From NCBI GenBank assembly GCA_012064415.1, contig SSNU01002942.1, positions 1 to 10,071 of the forward strand: a stretch of DNA of 10,071 bases, in the 5' to 3' direction. Shown in pieces: positions 1 through 7,262 of this stretch; the stretch's first letter is position 1, and each line of letters begins with the position of its first letter. The translations under genes were made by a program, and so were the position numbers. The notes under the pieces were generated by a model. It made no database searches, was not told where the DNA came from, and worked only from the letters and a program-made list of their open reading frames with translations. Source of the DNA: Gyrodactylus bullatarudis (taxonomy: Eukaryota > Platyhelminthes > Monogenea > Gyrodactylidea > Gyrodactylidae).

Positions 1-768
1 GCGGGCGCAAAAGGTAACATTCGACGCAGAATTTTGCGCTCTTTCTAATGATACCAACAAATAATTACTCAAATGCTAATTAAGCTAAATAGGGATAATT
101 TTCCCATAGGAAATGTCGATTTTGTTATTTTATGCTATAACTTTTTTATTTCTCGATAGAATTATAAAATTCAACAACATTTGAGATCAGTACAGTTAAT
201 TACACAGATGATGAAACGCTAGTTGAATATTTTTCATACCAGAATTATATTTATACCTCTCTGCCCTGACCTCGATGACCAATAGATATCGAGAATCTCA
301 ACAACCAATCAAAATCGAGTTTTATCACTCTCACATCTTCTCTTCATTTTTTCCAAATCCTACTGAATTAGGTAACTAACAAATGTTGGATTTTTTGAAT
401 GATAGAAATGTATGATAAAAAAAATTTATTCATTGAAAGTGAAAACATCATTAAGTTTTTTGTTCTCAATTTTTTTCCAAATAGATGATCTTTCTAACAG
501 ACGCATAAGACCATATTTTTTTTTAAACTTTAGAAAATTATAGATGAGATTAATCTCTTCTTCAATTTTCAAATCATCGACTTCTTCTGTAATATTGATA
601 AATTTCACACTTTTAAAGCAATTGATTACTGTTTTCGTTTTTACATTATCTCATGATAGTTTGAATGATCGGCTATCAAATGAAAAATATTTATTTTTTA
701 ATCTGACTCTAGTTATAGACCCCCATTTTTTCTTACCGATTACTCAATCCAAAGATAACATAATGTAG
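1..768. other. AT-rich non-coding left edge
   Basis: No convincing gene is visible. The first 40 bases are GC-richer and contain an 8-bp inverted repeat (GCGCAAAA at 5-12, TTTTGCGC at 32-39). Two CCAAT-type motifs lie at 279-284 and 305-311. A 60-codon minus-strand ORF at 426-608 is rich in Lys, Glu, Ile and Asn and resembles no family I know. It could be chance in AT-rich DNA. The plus-strand 74-codon ORF at 544-768 overlaps it and also looks random. Confidence 0.5.
191..263 (+). repeat. Dispersed repeat, inverted copy of 7135-7208
   Basis: This block matches the reverse complement of 7135-7208 along its whole length with scattered substitutions. It shares the start TACAGTTAATTACACA and the end TTATATTTATACCTCTCTGC. 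Weaker similarity extends upstream to about 150. In both copies the similarity stops abruptly after CTCTCTGC, which suggests a true element end. The other copy lies just downstream of the stop codon of the minus-strand Penelope-like element, so this may be a leftover of that element's 3' tail. That assignment is inference. Confidence 0.75.
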
Positions 769-902
769 GGAGACCCCTTGATTCACACTAGTAAATAGAT
801 ATTAGTCATTTAGTTCCACCAACGTTATTACACAGAGAAACCAAAGACCTATCATTAATGTTATGTTTCCCCTGTATTTCGAAATGTAATAATACTGATG
901 AT

Positions 903-946
903 AGGGGTCTTGACATGAGATTGACAGATATTATTTCAAGACCCCT
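903..946. repeat. 11-bp perfect inverted repeat
   Basis: AGGGGTCTTGA at 903-913 is the exact reverse complement of TCAAGACCCCT at 936-946, with a 22-nt spacer. Beyond the outer ends 4 of the next 6 positions also pair. The same AGACCCC core recurs in direct orientation near 716, 770 and 1052, so five related copies fall within about 350 bases upstream of the pogo-like ORF. They could be decayed transposon termini or a binding-site cluster. Nothing else in 769-1115 looks like a gene. Confidence 0.6.
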
Positions 947-1115
947 CCCATCCATAGATGAAAATTTGTTGATTGTGTATACAATTTGTGATACACACAC
1001 AACATTGTGTTACACAGCATGAAATATCAAATGGCCACGCAGATTAGCCAGAGACCCCCTTATAGCTAGCATAAGAAAACGATGTAGACATCTGATCACA
1101 TTTTCGCTTCTAACG

Positions 1116-1637
1116 ATGAAAAAACAACTCACCCCAGAGCAAAGAAATGAAATAAAAAAACTTCACGAAACAACATCGATTCGACATTTAGCCAAGATGT
1201 TTAAAGTCACACCACTCACAATTAAGAGGATTGTTGAAAATGAAGTTAAAGTTCCAGGAGAATCTCGGTATCAAACTCTTCGAAAAAATATCAAAGAAGT
1301 TCTTGATTTGAAGCAAAACGATGGAATAGAAATAGAAAAAGTTGATTTGATAAAGATTATCACGGACTGTAAAAATAACTTAAATATGCAGTACATTAAA
1401 ATCAGTCATAATTATGTCAATGATATAATGAGGAATGAAAACCTAAAAGAACGGAACGTAAGAAACATGATTAATAACCCTTTTAGATTCTTGCAAGAAA
1501 AATTAAACTTGATCATACGATTAATATGCATTATAAAATTGAAAATGACATCACTAGCAGTTCTCAGTGTTATCTTCTCCAACATTGTACATTGTCATAT
1601 TAAAACATCTCCCAATCAAATATCGCATCGAAGCTAA
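1116..1637 (+). pseudogene. Pogo/Tigger-type transposase, first DNA-binding module
   Basis: The ATG at 1116 opens a 173-codon frame. Residues about 6-45 form a psq/CENP-B-like helix-turn-helix (an LTPEQRNEIKKLHE helix, then SIRHLAKMFKVTPLTIKRIV). Residues about 68-115 resemble the second, Tc5-type helix-turn-helix, ending in NYVNDIMRNENLKER. Known family members use these paired domains to bind their terminal repeats in the nucleus. From about residue 120 the frame loses family resemblance and it stops at 1637. The next module starts in the +1 frame near 1609, so there is a frameshift or a lost segment between them. Codons are AT-rich like the surroundings. No catalytic residues lie in this part. 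It could also be the end of a separate element lying beside the next one. Confidence 0.6.
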
Positions 1638-2344
1638 ACGACTTCACGAAGATGGTTACAGTATAAAGAAGATCTCTCAAGCATGCTTTAAGAGCAAATC
1701 TAGCATCAAAAGATATTTTTCTATCAATGAAATCAGCTTAAATAAATCTTTGATTGATTTAAATTCAACTAGAAATGAAGACCATACAACGGTGTTTGAA
1801 GAAATTTTAATTGAAAAGCTAGAAGAAATTCTTTCAGACAATAGTGAATCAGTTGGAATACGAGAACTTAAAGAACTTGCCTCAGGGGTCGCTGATACAA
1901 TGGATATGGTAAACTATAAGAGCTCTTATGGTCACCTCATGAGGATTTGCAAAAGACATAACTTAAGATTTCGAAAGGTAGATAAAATTGTTAGATTGAT
2001 CGTTTCTTCCATTTATTTTTTTTTCTTAGACTTGCGGAGAGGCGAATAGTGCTCCTGACAACTTGATCGAAGACTTTTACAGGGAATTGCTCCTTATTTT
2101 ATCTGATTACAACCCTGAAAAAATTTTCAATCTTGACGAGACAGCTCTTTTCCTCTATATGAACAAACGGAAAGTTCTCTCAAATAAAATACAAATCCTC
2201 ACGGTTATAAAGATTATAAGGGTAGAGTTACACTAGTCTTCTGCGTTAACGCAGCGTTAACTCCGGCAATCAGCAGGAGTTAGATTCGACACATTGCTTT
2301 GTATAGGGCGTAGTGAATCACATATTTGTCTTTTTCGTGGCTTA
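1609..2344 (+). pseudogene. Pogo/Tigger-type transposase, second DNA-binding module and start of DDE domain
   Basis: From about 1609 the frame gives another psq-like helix-turn-helix (EAKRLHEDGYSIKKIS, then KSKSSIKRYF) and a Tc5-type domain ending in a helix with LMRICKRHNLRFRK. A 52-nt intron (1978-2029) then leads in a new frame to TCGEANSAP, matching the family's conserved Cys-Gly-Glu motif. IFNLDETALF follows (2127-2156) and holds the first catalytic Asp of the DDE triad. A frameshift near 2183-2190 moves the coding to a frame reading GYKDYKGRVTLVFCVN up to a stop at 2281. A further frame at about 2290-2344 still shows CIGRSESHICLFRG, like the family's IGKS-x-x-P-x-CF segment. The remaining catalytic acids are missing. 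This is a dead, truncated copy. Confidence 0.75.
1978..2029 (+). other. 52-nt spliceosomal-type intron in the transposase
   Basis: The donor is AAAG|GTAGAT at 1977/1978 and the acceptor is a long pyrimidine run ending TTTTCTTAG at 2029. Length 52 is not a multiple of three. Removing it changes frame and brings the lysine codon at 1975-1977 directly against the Thr-Cys-Gly-Glu motif expected there in the family. Reading through instead hits a stop at 2047. Splice signals plus restored homology make this a convincing short intron. Confidence 0.8.
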
Positions 2345-2706
2345 TAGAGTTTCTAAATAGAATTATTAAGTGATAACTTACTCCATCACAACTATGATGG
2401 ACTTAATTTGTTATGTGGAAGTAACCATCTTTTCTCTCACAGCTTAGTTTGAAAGAACATGTTTTATCCAAAAATTCAGCTTTGAAATAAATGGGGGTTG
2501 AAATAGCAGTTCGATAAGTTCGTTTGAGTTCATTGGATTGGATGTTCAGATACTCCAAAATATCTTGCTTCGAATCAAATGTTGAAAGATTCATTATGAT
2601 AGCTTTAACTAAAATTATTACGCAAATGGAAAGCTTTTAAATCTTATTTCATGTTTTTTGGGGATGGGGATGTGATGTAAAATTTACATGGTATAGCATA
2701 CAATAA
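2345..2706. other. Non-coding stretch with one unrecognised small ORF
   Basis: A 63-codon minus-strand ORF (2594-2403, ATG start) has reasonable amino-acid variety, ending in a Cys-Glu-Arg-Lys-Asp-Gly-Tyr-Phe segment. I do not recognise it and would not call it a gene without a homologue. A 6-bp stem with a 6-nt loop (CCATCACAACTATGATGG) lies at about 2383-2400. No terminal repeat for the upstream pogo-like element could be identified here. Confidence 0.35.
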
Positions 2707-2890
2707 TTTTAAAAACCTATTTTGGTCTAGTAAATACCCCCCACAATGAATACATTTATTATCAATGATAATGTATCATATCATAGAAGTCAACTGTTAG
2801 AATAAATTCATACTCAACAATGAATACATGAATTGTAAAAACATATTTAGGTTTAGTAAAAACCCCCACAATGTATACATTAATTGTAAA
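2707..2890. repeat. Imperfect direct repeat, about 55 bp, about 127 bp apart
   Basis: The stretch at 2707-2760 and that at 2834-2890 share the order AAAAAC, TTTAG/TCTAGTAAA, ACCCCC, ACAATG then ATACAT. A third partial copy of the CAATGAATACAT part begins at about 2817. The region is otherwise AT-rich without coding signs, and 2891-3130 shows no further structure I can support. Confidence 0.6.
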
Positions 2891-3136
2891 AAACTATTTA
2901 TTTTTTGAAAATCTCGAACACACCAATACATTTTCTGAAAAAAGCTATATGACATTTGATAATAGACCGTATACAACTACTGAATTTTTGAAAATACTAT
3001 ACACTTTTTGTCAAATAGCCTACCCATATATACATTTTTTGTCAATATCCCTAAAAAAATTATACTCATGCTTAAATTAGGATAAATCTTTAAAGAGTAT
3101 TATAAAATTATTGGAAATTTATATTTAAATACTCAC

Positions 3137-3290
3137 CTGTGTAGATGGTCGACCCTTCCTTCGTATTCTTGTTAGACAAAAATAGCAGTCTTTCAAACGA
3201 TTGAGCGGCGGTGCCCAGGCTTTAATTCTGTTCCTGTAAGCTCGGCTTTGTGGTTTCTTTACAATACAACTGCATGATCTACAAATTGAT
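3137..3290 (-). pseudogene. Exon-like cysteine-rich fragment with splice donor
   Basis: Read on minus, an open frame of about 50 codons contains CRSC near its start and DCYFCLTRIRRKG near its end, with KAWAPPLNR between. It ends exactly at CACAG|GTGAGT (exon end 3137, intron start 3136), a consensus donor. The CxxC...CYFC(L/M)T layout recalls an uncharacterised arthropod zinc-binding module in which DCYFC(L/M)T is a hallmark. That match is from memory and is tentative. The frame overlaps the last codons of the hAT transposase fragment (to 3259) in another register, so the two sequences were joined by a break or recombination. Function unknown. It could be a captured host exon. Confidence 0.35.
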
Positions 3291-3750
3291 GAAGGCCGTT
3301 TATTTGAGATTCATCGGCGAATATAAAAACATTAGCTTTCAGTGTTTCCTTTTTCACTGTTTCTAGTTTTTGTTCATACAATTCATTGACATAATTCCGA
3401 TAAGATTCATGAGAGAGAATGTTAAATGAAAAATTTGTCACGAAGAAAAACTTATCTAGGGTCTTTTAGTTTTGTGAGTAGCAATCCAAGACTCAAGAAT
3501 AGTTCTGCTAATTACTATTTTATCATCACGATTTTGAATAAATGTCCGTGTTCTTGAAGCTGAATAGCTCATGATTTTTCGTTTGTGACGATCGGTTTTT
3601 CCTGAGCTGCAGTACAAAAAATGATTTGCGAAAGTTGACAATAGAACAGCAAAGCTCACAATAAAGATCTCCAGTTTTTGATTCTCGAAATTCATTGGGC
3701 CAGGATTTGATAAAATTTAGTATTTTCGCGCTACTTGCAGCTTTTGGCAT
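3259..3750 (-). pseudogene. hAT-superfamily transposase, N-terminal part, frameshifted
   Basis: The start ATG is at 3750. The first frame has AKILNFIKSWPNEFRESK and then LYCELC, the CxxC of a BED/CGGBP1-like zinc finger. At about 3610 the coding shifts to a frame with KTDRHKRK, supplying the finger's histidine, which runs to a stop at 3456. The third frame (about 3455-3259) has ESYRNYVNELYEQKLETV and then FIFADES, which matches the region around the first catalytic Asp of hAT transposases. The stop at 3259 truncates it there, so the rest of the RNase H-like catalytic fold, the insertion domain and the dimerisation domain are absent. Full hAT transposases have roughly 600 residues; about 160 remain. 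It lies 86 bases inside a hAT-like terminus at 3837. Confidence 0.7.
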
Positions 3751-3837
3751 GGTTTAAAGAATTTAAAAAGCATACTGCATGATGTAATCAATAAAATATG
3801 ACGTAAAATATGACTTATATGACTTTTTGATGCTCTA
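3751..3837 (-). mobile_element. 5' terminal region of the hAT element
   Basis: Reading on minus from 3837, the sequence begins TAGAGCATCAAAAA, which fits the YARNG start of hAT ends and matches both ends of the neighbouring element in 13 or 12 of 14 positions. Just inside are three copies of GTCATAT (on plus, ATATGAC at 3796-3802, 3808-3814, 3817-3823). Such subterminal repeats are what hAT transposases bind. The transposase ATG follows 86 bases in. No matching right end was found, so the element is truncated. Confidence 0.6.
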
Positions 3838-3892
3838 GTATATCCCTATCACATTTGACTCTGTAATGTGACTAATAGTAATAAATTATTAC

Positions 3893-4428
3893 TAGAGCCT
3901 CAAAAATGCATATCTTGCATATTTTAATCACAAGGTATACTTTTTCTCATTCGACGAAGAATGTAATCAAATTTTTCTTAGTATAAGGGTTAAAAAGTTA
4001 TAAATGCATATATCTCCATATGTCAAATATAAATGCATGTACTAATGTATAACGCATAAAAATTATCAGCCAATAAAATTTAACCTACAAACATGATAGG
4101 CCAATCAGAATCAAGTTAAAAAGTTGATGAATAAAATTTTCACTTTTCAATGGCGTGGGATTTCATAACCTCATTACAGCATCACTAAAATCCCTATTTC
4201 GAAATAAGTTAAAATTCAGAAATATATAAATATAAAGGCAAATAAACAGCAAAGGTTTTTCCTATATTCTAACCAATAAATTGATTTTTAAATAATATTA
4301 TTCTCTTTATTAATTAAATGTGCCTACCTGTTATTTACTCATAAGTAGTAAAATCTTTGAAAAATCTTAAATGCATATTTTATATGTGCATATGAGTCAA
4401 TTAAAACTGCATATTTTTTGAGGGTCTA
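3893..4428. mobile_element. Non-autonomous hAT-like element (MITE-like), 536 bp
   Basis: The left end reads TAGAGCCTCAAAAA (3893 on) and the right end, read on minus from 4428, reads TAGACCCTCAAAAA, 13 of 14 identical. TGCATAT-type motifs crowd both subterminal regions (around 3908-3926 and 4371-4416) and recur inside. No ORF is present and the interior is AT-rich. Two CCAAT motifs lie at 4070-4075 and 4101-4107. The 8-bp flanks (ATTATTAC, GAAATAAC) match only weakly, so a target duplication is not shown. The terminus matches the hAT relic next door, suggesting one family. Confidence 0.6.
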
Positions 4429-4463
4429 GAAATAACAATAGAAGTACAAGGGCGTGGGTAGTT

Positions 4464-5280
4464 TTAATTTAATTGAAAGCACAAAGTAATTTGAAAATAT
4501 GAGGTATGAATATAATGGCTACATTTGGGAAAAATAGTTGGTGATCTTGTTTTGTCCTTGGTCATCGTCTGATTTGTTTCTTTTCCTCCCACATCGGAGA
4601 GATTTGTGACAGTGTCGTAATTCTCGTCTGTTGACTCAGCTTTAGCACAGTTGATCGTGAACCTTGAGAGTAAGTCCGGTAGATAATTTTTTTTAACGTT
4701 TTCTATTTCGAAGTCGAAAACCATTTATTTCAACCTCCCTCTAGCGAGCCTGTTCGTTGTCTTCTTAGGATGTGACCCTAATTTGAAGATGAACGTTCCA
4801 TGTCTGTGCTGATCAAGAACTTTCTACCCAACAGGTACATGTGGCAACTCGCTACTCCTTCTACAATGGCCAGTGCTTCTTTTTCTATGTTGGAGTAGTT
4901 CTTCTCCGCGCTGGTGAGCACTCTTCCACCCTGGTTCACTATCTCTATCGTGTGACAAAACACCACTTTCTGAAGCATCCGTAATGATGTAAAACTTCTT
5001 GCTTTTGTCATAATGGGTTATGAAGCCTTCTGCCTTGCTCAACCCTCTGAAGATGTTCTCTTCTCTATCGGTCCAGACCCACTTTGAGTCCTTATTCATC
5101 AGCCTGTATAGTCCGGCTTATCTAGTTTTAAAACCTTTACAAAAAATGCTGTAATAAAATTTTTCCCAGCTCCTTAGCGTCCTAAGGTGATCTCAACTGA
5201 TCAAACGTTCTTATTTTTTCATTTTCGGGCTCTTTTTACCTTACCTACCCCAGATATGAGACCTCTTCGTTGTACATTTG
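4464..5280 (-). pseudogene. Ty3/gypsy pol relic, RT end and RNase H (outer element, downstream part)
   Basis: On minus from 5280, broken frames give EEVSYLG (RT after the KC motif), a degenerate SPxDAKELGK segment (5200-5160), then LYRLMNKDSKWVWTDREE, the RT thumb/connection. FYIITDAS (4971-4985) carries the first RNase H Asp. After a frameshift near 4965, AEKNYSNIEKEALAIVEG carries the RNase H Glu and GRKFLISTD a further Asp (4802-4813). Another shift leads to PKKTTNRLARGR and VFDFEIENV, then YLPDLLSRF (about 4658-4680), the usual ADxLSR end of RNase H. The tail to 4464 is probably linker. Many stops and shifts: long dead. The upstream half of the same pol is at 6802-7045. Confidence 0.8.
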
Positions 5281-5674
5281 GGTGGAGTCTTTATGCAAAA
5301 AGATGAAGAAGATAAAATCTCACCAGTTTTCCATATGCACCAAACCTTAAATTCTTCTCAAAGGAAATATAGTCAGATAGAGAAAGAAGGGTTTGCATTA
5401 GTTACCGCTATGCAAAGATTCTCCAAATTCCTAGCAGGTCGTAAATTTATTCTCCAAACTGATCATAAACCTTTACTGAACATCTTTAAACCTAAAAATG
5501 GTATTGCTCAATACACATCTTTCAGATTACAAAGATGGGGACTTATTCTAGCAAACTTCGATTTTGAAATAGAACATATAGGTACTAAAAAAATTCGAAA
5601 TGGCTGATGCTCTATCTAGGTTAATAGAGGAATCTGAAGACATTGTCCCATCTATGGTTTCCACATTCTCGTTA
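5281..5674 (+). pseudogene. Ty3/gypsy RNase H domain
   Basis: RNase H removes the RNA strand of the RNA:DNA hybrid during reverse transcription. The frame opens at GGVFMQKDEEDKISPVF, just after where the first catalytic Asp (TDAS motif) should stand, so that residue is lost. QRKYSQIEKEGFALV holds the Glu and FILQTDHKPL the second Asp. LQRWGLILANFDFEIEHIG is the typical end region. A one-base shift at the A7 run 5587-5593 leads to a TGA at 5605, while the alternative frame continues as FEMADALSRLI, the expected terminal motif, to TAA at 5675. The RT domain is missing upstream. The frame then meets the integrase relic through a deletion. Confidence 0.85.
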
Positions 5675-6371
5675 TAATAGTTACAGTAGATGGTTAGAAG
5701 TTGAACTGATGAAAAGAACTGAAACATCAGATGTTATAATAATTTTGGATAAACCAATAGCAAGTAAAGGCAGACCTGAAATTATAGTGTCTGACAATGG
5801 ACCACAATTTAGAACCGAGTTCGAAGAGTGGTGTAAAAGCAAAAGCATAAATCCCTTAAAATCACCACCTTACCACCCACAAAGCAATGGGTTAGCAGAA
5901 AGATATGTTGATACTGTTAAAAGAACAATCAAGAAAATGGACTCTAAAAATTTATTTACTGAACTGAATAATTATTTGGAGGTATACAGAAGTACTCCAA
6001 GAAAAGATTTATATAATAAGTCACCCTCCGAAGTAATGTATGGAAGGAAGATAAGAAATGACTTGGAATTGTTAAAATTTTATATAAATGATGAAATCTG
6101 GTACTTAGCATATGACAGTGGTAATGATAAATGGAAGAAAGGTGTAATCATAAAAACTGATGGAATGATATATGAAATAAAGAATGAAAGAAACGATGTC
6201 AAAATAAGACATGAAAATCAAATAAAATTAAGAGAAAATTGGAAATATGAGGAAGAATATTCAATCTCCAAAAAGAAGGGAGAACCTGAGCATACAATAA
6301 AGGGCCAGGAAAAATTAAGGAAATCTGAGGTAACATCAAAGACCCAGAAAATGCTGATAATACTAAATTAA
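5670..6371 (+). pseudogene. Ty3/gypsy integrase, truncated at N-terminus
   Basis: Integrase joins the LTR DNA ends to the target. The frame (about 233 codons) begins inside the catalytic core at YSRWLEVELMKRT. The HHCC zinc finger and first core strand are deleted. The codon aligned with the first catalytic Asp reads AAT (Asn, 5676-5678), so that residue appears lost. GRPEIIVSDNGPQF supplies the second Asp and YHPQSNGLAERYVDTVKR the Glu, with 34 residues between. The C-terminal module is recognisable from DEIWYLAYDSGNDKWKKG to RHENQIKLR, the usual end of gypsy integrases. The last 50 residues are Lys/Glu-rich. TAA is at 6369-6371. Confidence 0.85.
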
Positions 6372-6585
6372 CATCAGAGTCAAAAAGATAATGAGAGTAA
6401 AGAAAAAAGATCTCCTAGGAAGTCAGATCGTAGTACTCATATAAATCCTAAATATTTTAATTCACAAAACTTCAATTATTAACTTTACATTAGTATAAAT
6501 AATACGTATGATTCTAAAATTATCTAATGACAAAAATCATCAAAGCTATTTAAGGCTATAAGTGATGAGAATTTAAAATTCTCCT

Positions 6586-6599
6586 AAAAAGGGGAGAAA
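6586..6599 (+). promoter_or_regulatory. Polypurine tract
   Basis: AAAAAGGGGAGAAA directly abuts the TG that starts the LTR at 6600. In Ty3/gypsy elements a purine run at this position primes plus-strand DNA synthesis. About 210 bases without a coding frame separate it from the integrase stop. Confidence 0.85.
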
Positions 6600-6801
6600 T
6601 GATATAACTTTTGAAGAGATGGATCAAAAATGTAAAGAAGTGAGTCAATCATAATAATTTATGCATATATTTATTATTTTAAAGCCTGAATGATTACTTT
6701 TGAGTAATAAACTATTTAAGAAGGGGGAACTGATCTTAACTTCAGCCTTAAATACTTAATAAAAGTTATTCTTGTTAATGTCGACTTCTCCAATTATATC
6801 A
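6600..6801 (+). repeat. 3' long terminal repeat, 202 bp
   Basis: The LTR starts TGATATAA (6600-6607) and ends TTATATCA (6794-6801), an exact 8-bp inverted pair with the standard TG...CA ends. A TATA-like TATTTAAG lies at 6713-6720, with an AATAAA polyadenylation signal at 6758-6763 (another at 6706-6711). The order TATA-like, then AATAAA gives a plausible U3-R-U5 layout. No 5' copy is in the window, so age cannot be estimated from LTR divergence. Confidence 0.85.
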
Positions 6802-7045
6802 ACTTGATTTCATTGTGCTTGAAGTTGGACCTCCCAGTATGCCCAGCACCTTGCTTGTTCTCCTCCACGGTTCTGGACCCGATTATGATGTCGTCCTGAA
6901 ACACTGCTATTTTGACCTTCGTGTAGAAGGCTATCTACAAACTGCTTCGTCTAATAATCAAAGAAGCCTAGGTTTTCTCGATTATTTGAATAGGCGAATA
7001 AATCAATTTAAATAGTGTATCATCCAAGTCTGTCAAGAATAAAAT
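6802..7045 (-). pseudogene. Ty3/gypsy RT palm fragment (outer element, upstream part)
   Basis: On minus, a degenerate frame near 7040 gives LDDTLFKL (expected before the RT fingers-palm turn), then TKQFVDSLLHEGQN (about 6949-6908). After a one-base shift comes AVFQDDIIIGSRTVEE, whose FQDD (6901-6890) is the YxDD-box equivalent holding two catalytic Asps. After a second shift SNFKHNEIK ends at 6803, next to the LTR of the nested element. The protein continues at 5280 on the same strand with the Cys and the NEEVSYLG segment, so this is the other half of the 4464-5280 relic. Its own 5' end fades by about 7045. In-frame stops show it is inactive. Confidence 0.75.
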
Positions 7046-7134
7046 AAGATGTTTCTAAAGTCAAAAATATCATCAATTTTTTTTTCAATTTTACGCCAAA
7101 TTTTTGTTTCGGTAAACTGTTTGAGCATACCATA

Positions 7135-7208
7135 GCAGAGAGGTATAAATATAAATTTGGTATGAAAATAATTCTTCCAGCGAGCCATGATGTGTGTAAT
7201 TAACTGTA
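7135..7208 (-). repeat. Dispersed repeat copy downstream of the minus-strand Penelope-like ORF
   Basis: Reverse complement of the 191-263 block, with matching ends and scattered substitutions. It lies about 50 bases past the likely terminal stop (7260-7262) of the Penelope-like element, so it fits a 3' untranslated tail. Sequence beyond 7134 no longer matches the other copy and soon turns into the gypsy RT relic. Confidence 0.7.
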
Positions 7209-7238
7209 TTTATTTCGAAAATCCTCAACTTCAACTCA

Positions 7239-7262
7239 ATTTTATATCTATTTAAGCATCTA
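7239..7262. repeat. 24-nt exact direct repeat, copy 1
   Basis: Identical to 8492-8515, core TATATCTATTTAAGCATCTA. On the minus strand it starts with the TAG stop codon (7262-7260) that ends the Penelope-like frame. Confidence 0.85.

Larger units (their letters stand above)
5281..6801 (+). mobile_element. Nested 5'-truncated Ty3/gypsy retrotransposon
   Basis: This plus-strand element runs from inside its RNase H to the end of its 3' LTR and lies within the minus-strand gypsy relic. Its right flank is ACTTG (6802-6806) and its left flank ATTTG (5276-5280), a 4-of-5 match for a 5-bp target duplication. Gag, protease, reverse transcriptase, 5' LTR and primer-binding site are all missing, and there is an internal deletion between RNase H and integrase. 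It is younger than the outer relic but not functional. Confidence 0.8.

Noticed and set aside
5..39. 8-bp inverted repeat with 19-nt spacer taken as a terminator or attachment site
   Set aside because: No T-run or gene upstream is visible, the window edge cuts context, and the genome is eukaryotic.
806..1000. 64-codon minus-strand ORF
   Set aside because: No recognisable domain, no neighbouring signals, and it spans the 903-946 inverted repeat. Probably chance.
2241..2254. 14-bp perfect palindrome CTGCGTTAACGCAG
   Set aside because: It falls in a conserved-looking transposase segment (FCVNAALTP), so coding explains it. No second copy or spacing suggests a binding site.
2871..3080. 69-codon plus-strand ORF rich in Tyr, Phe and Leu
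   Set aside because: Composition is that expected of random AT-rich sequence, and it overlaps the direct-repeat region.
6815..7015. 66-codon plus-strand ORF
   Set aside because: It is the shadow of the minus-strand gypsy RT relic, whose FQDD box lies at 6901-6890.
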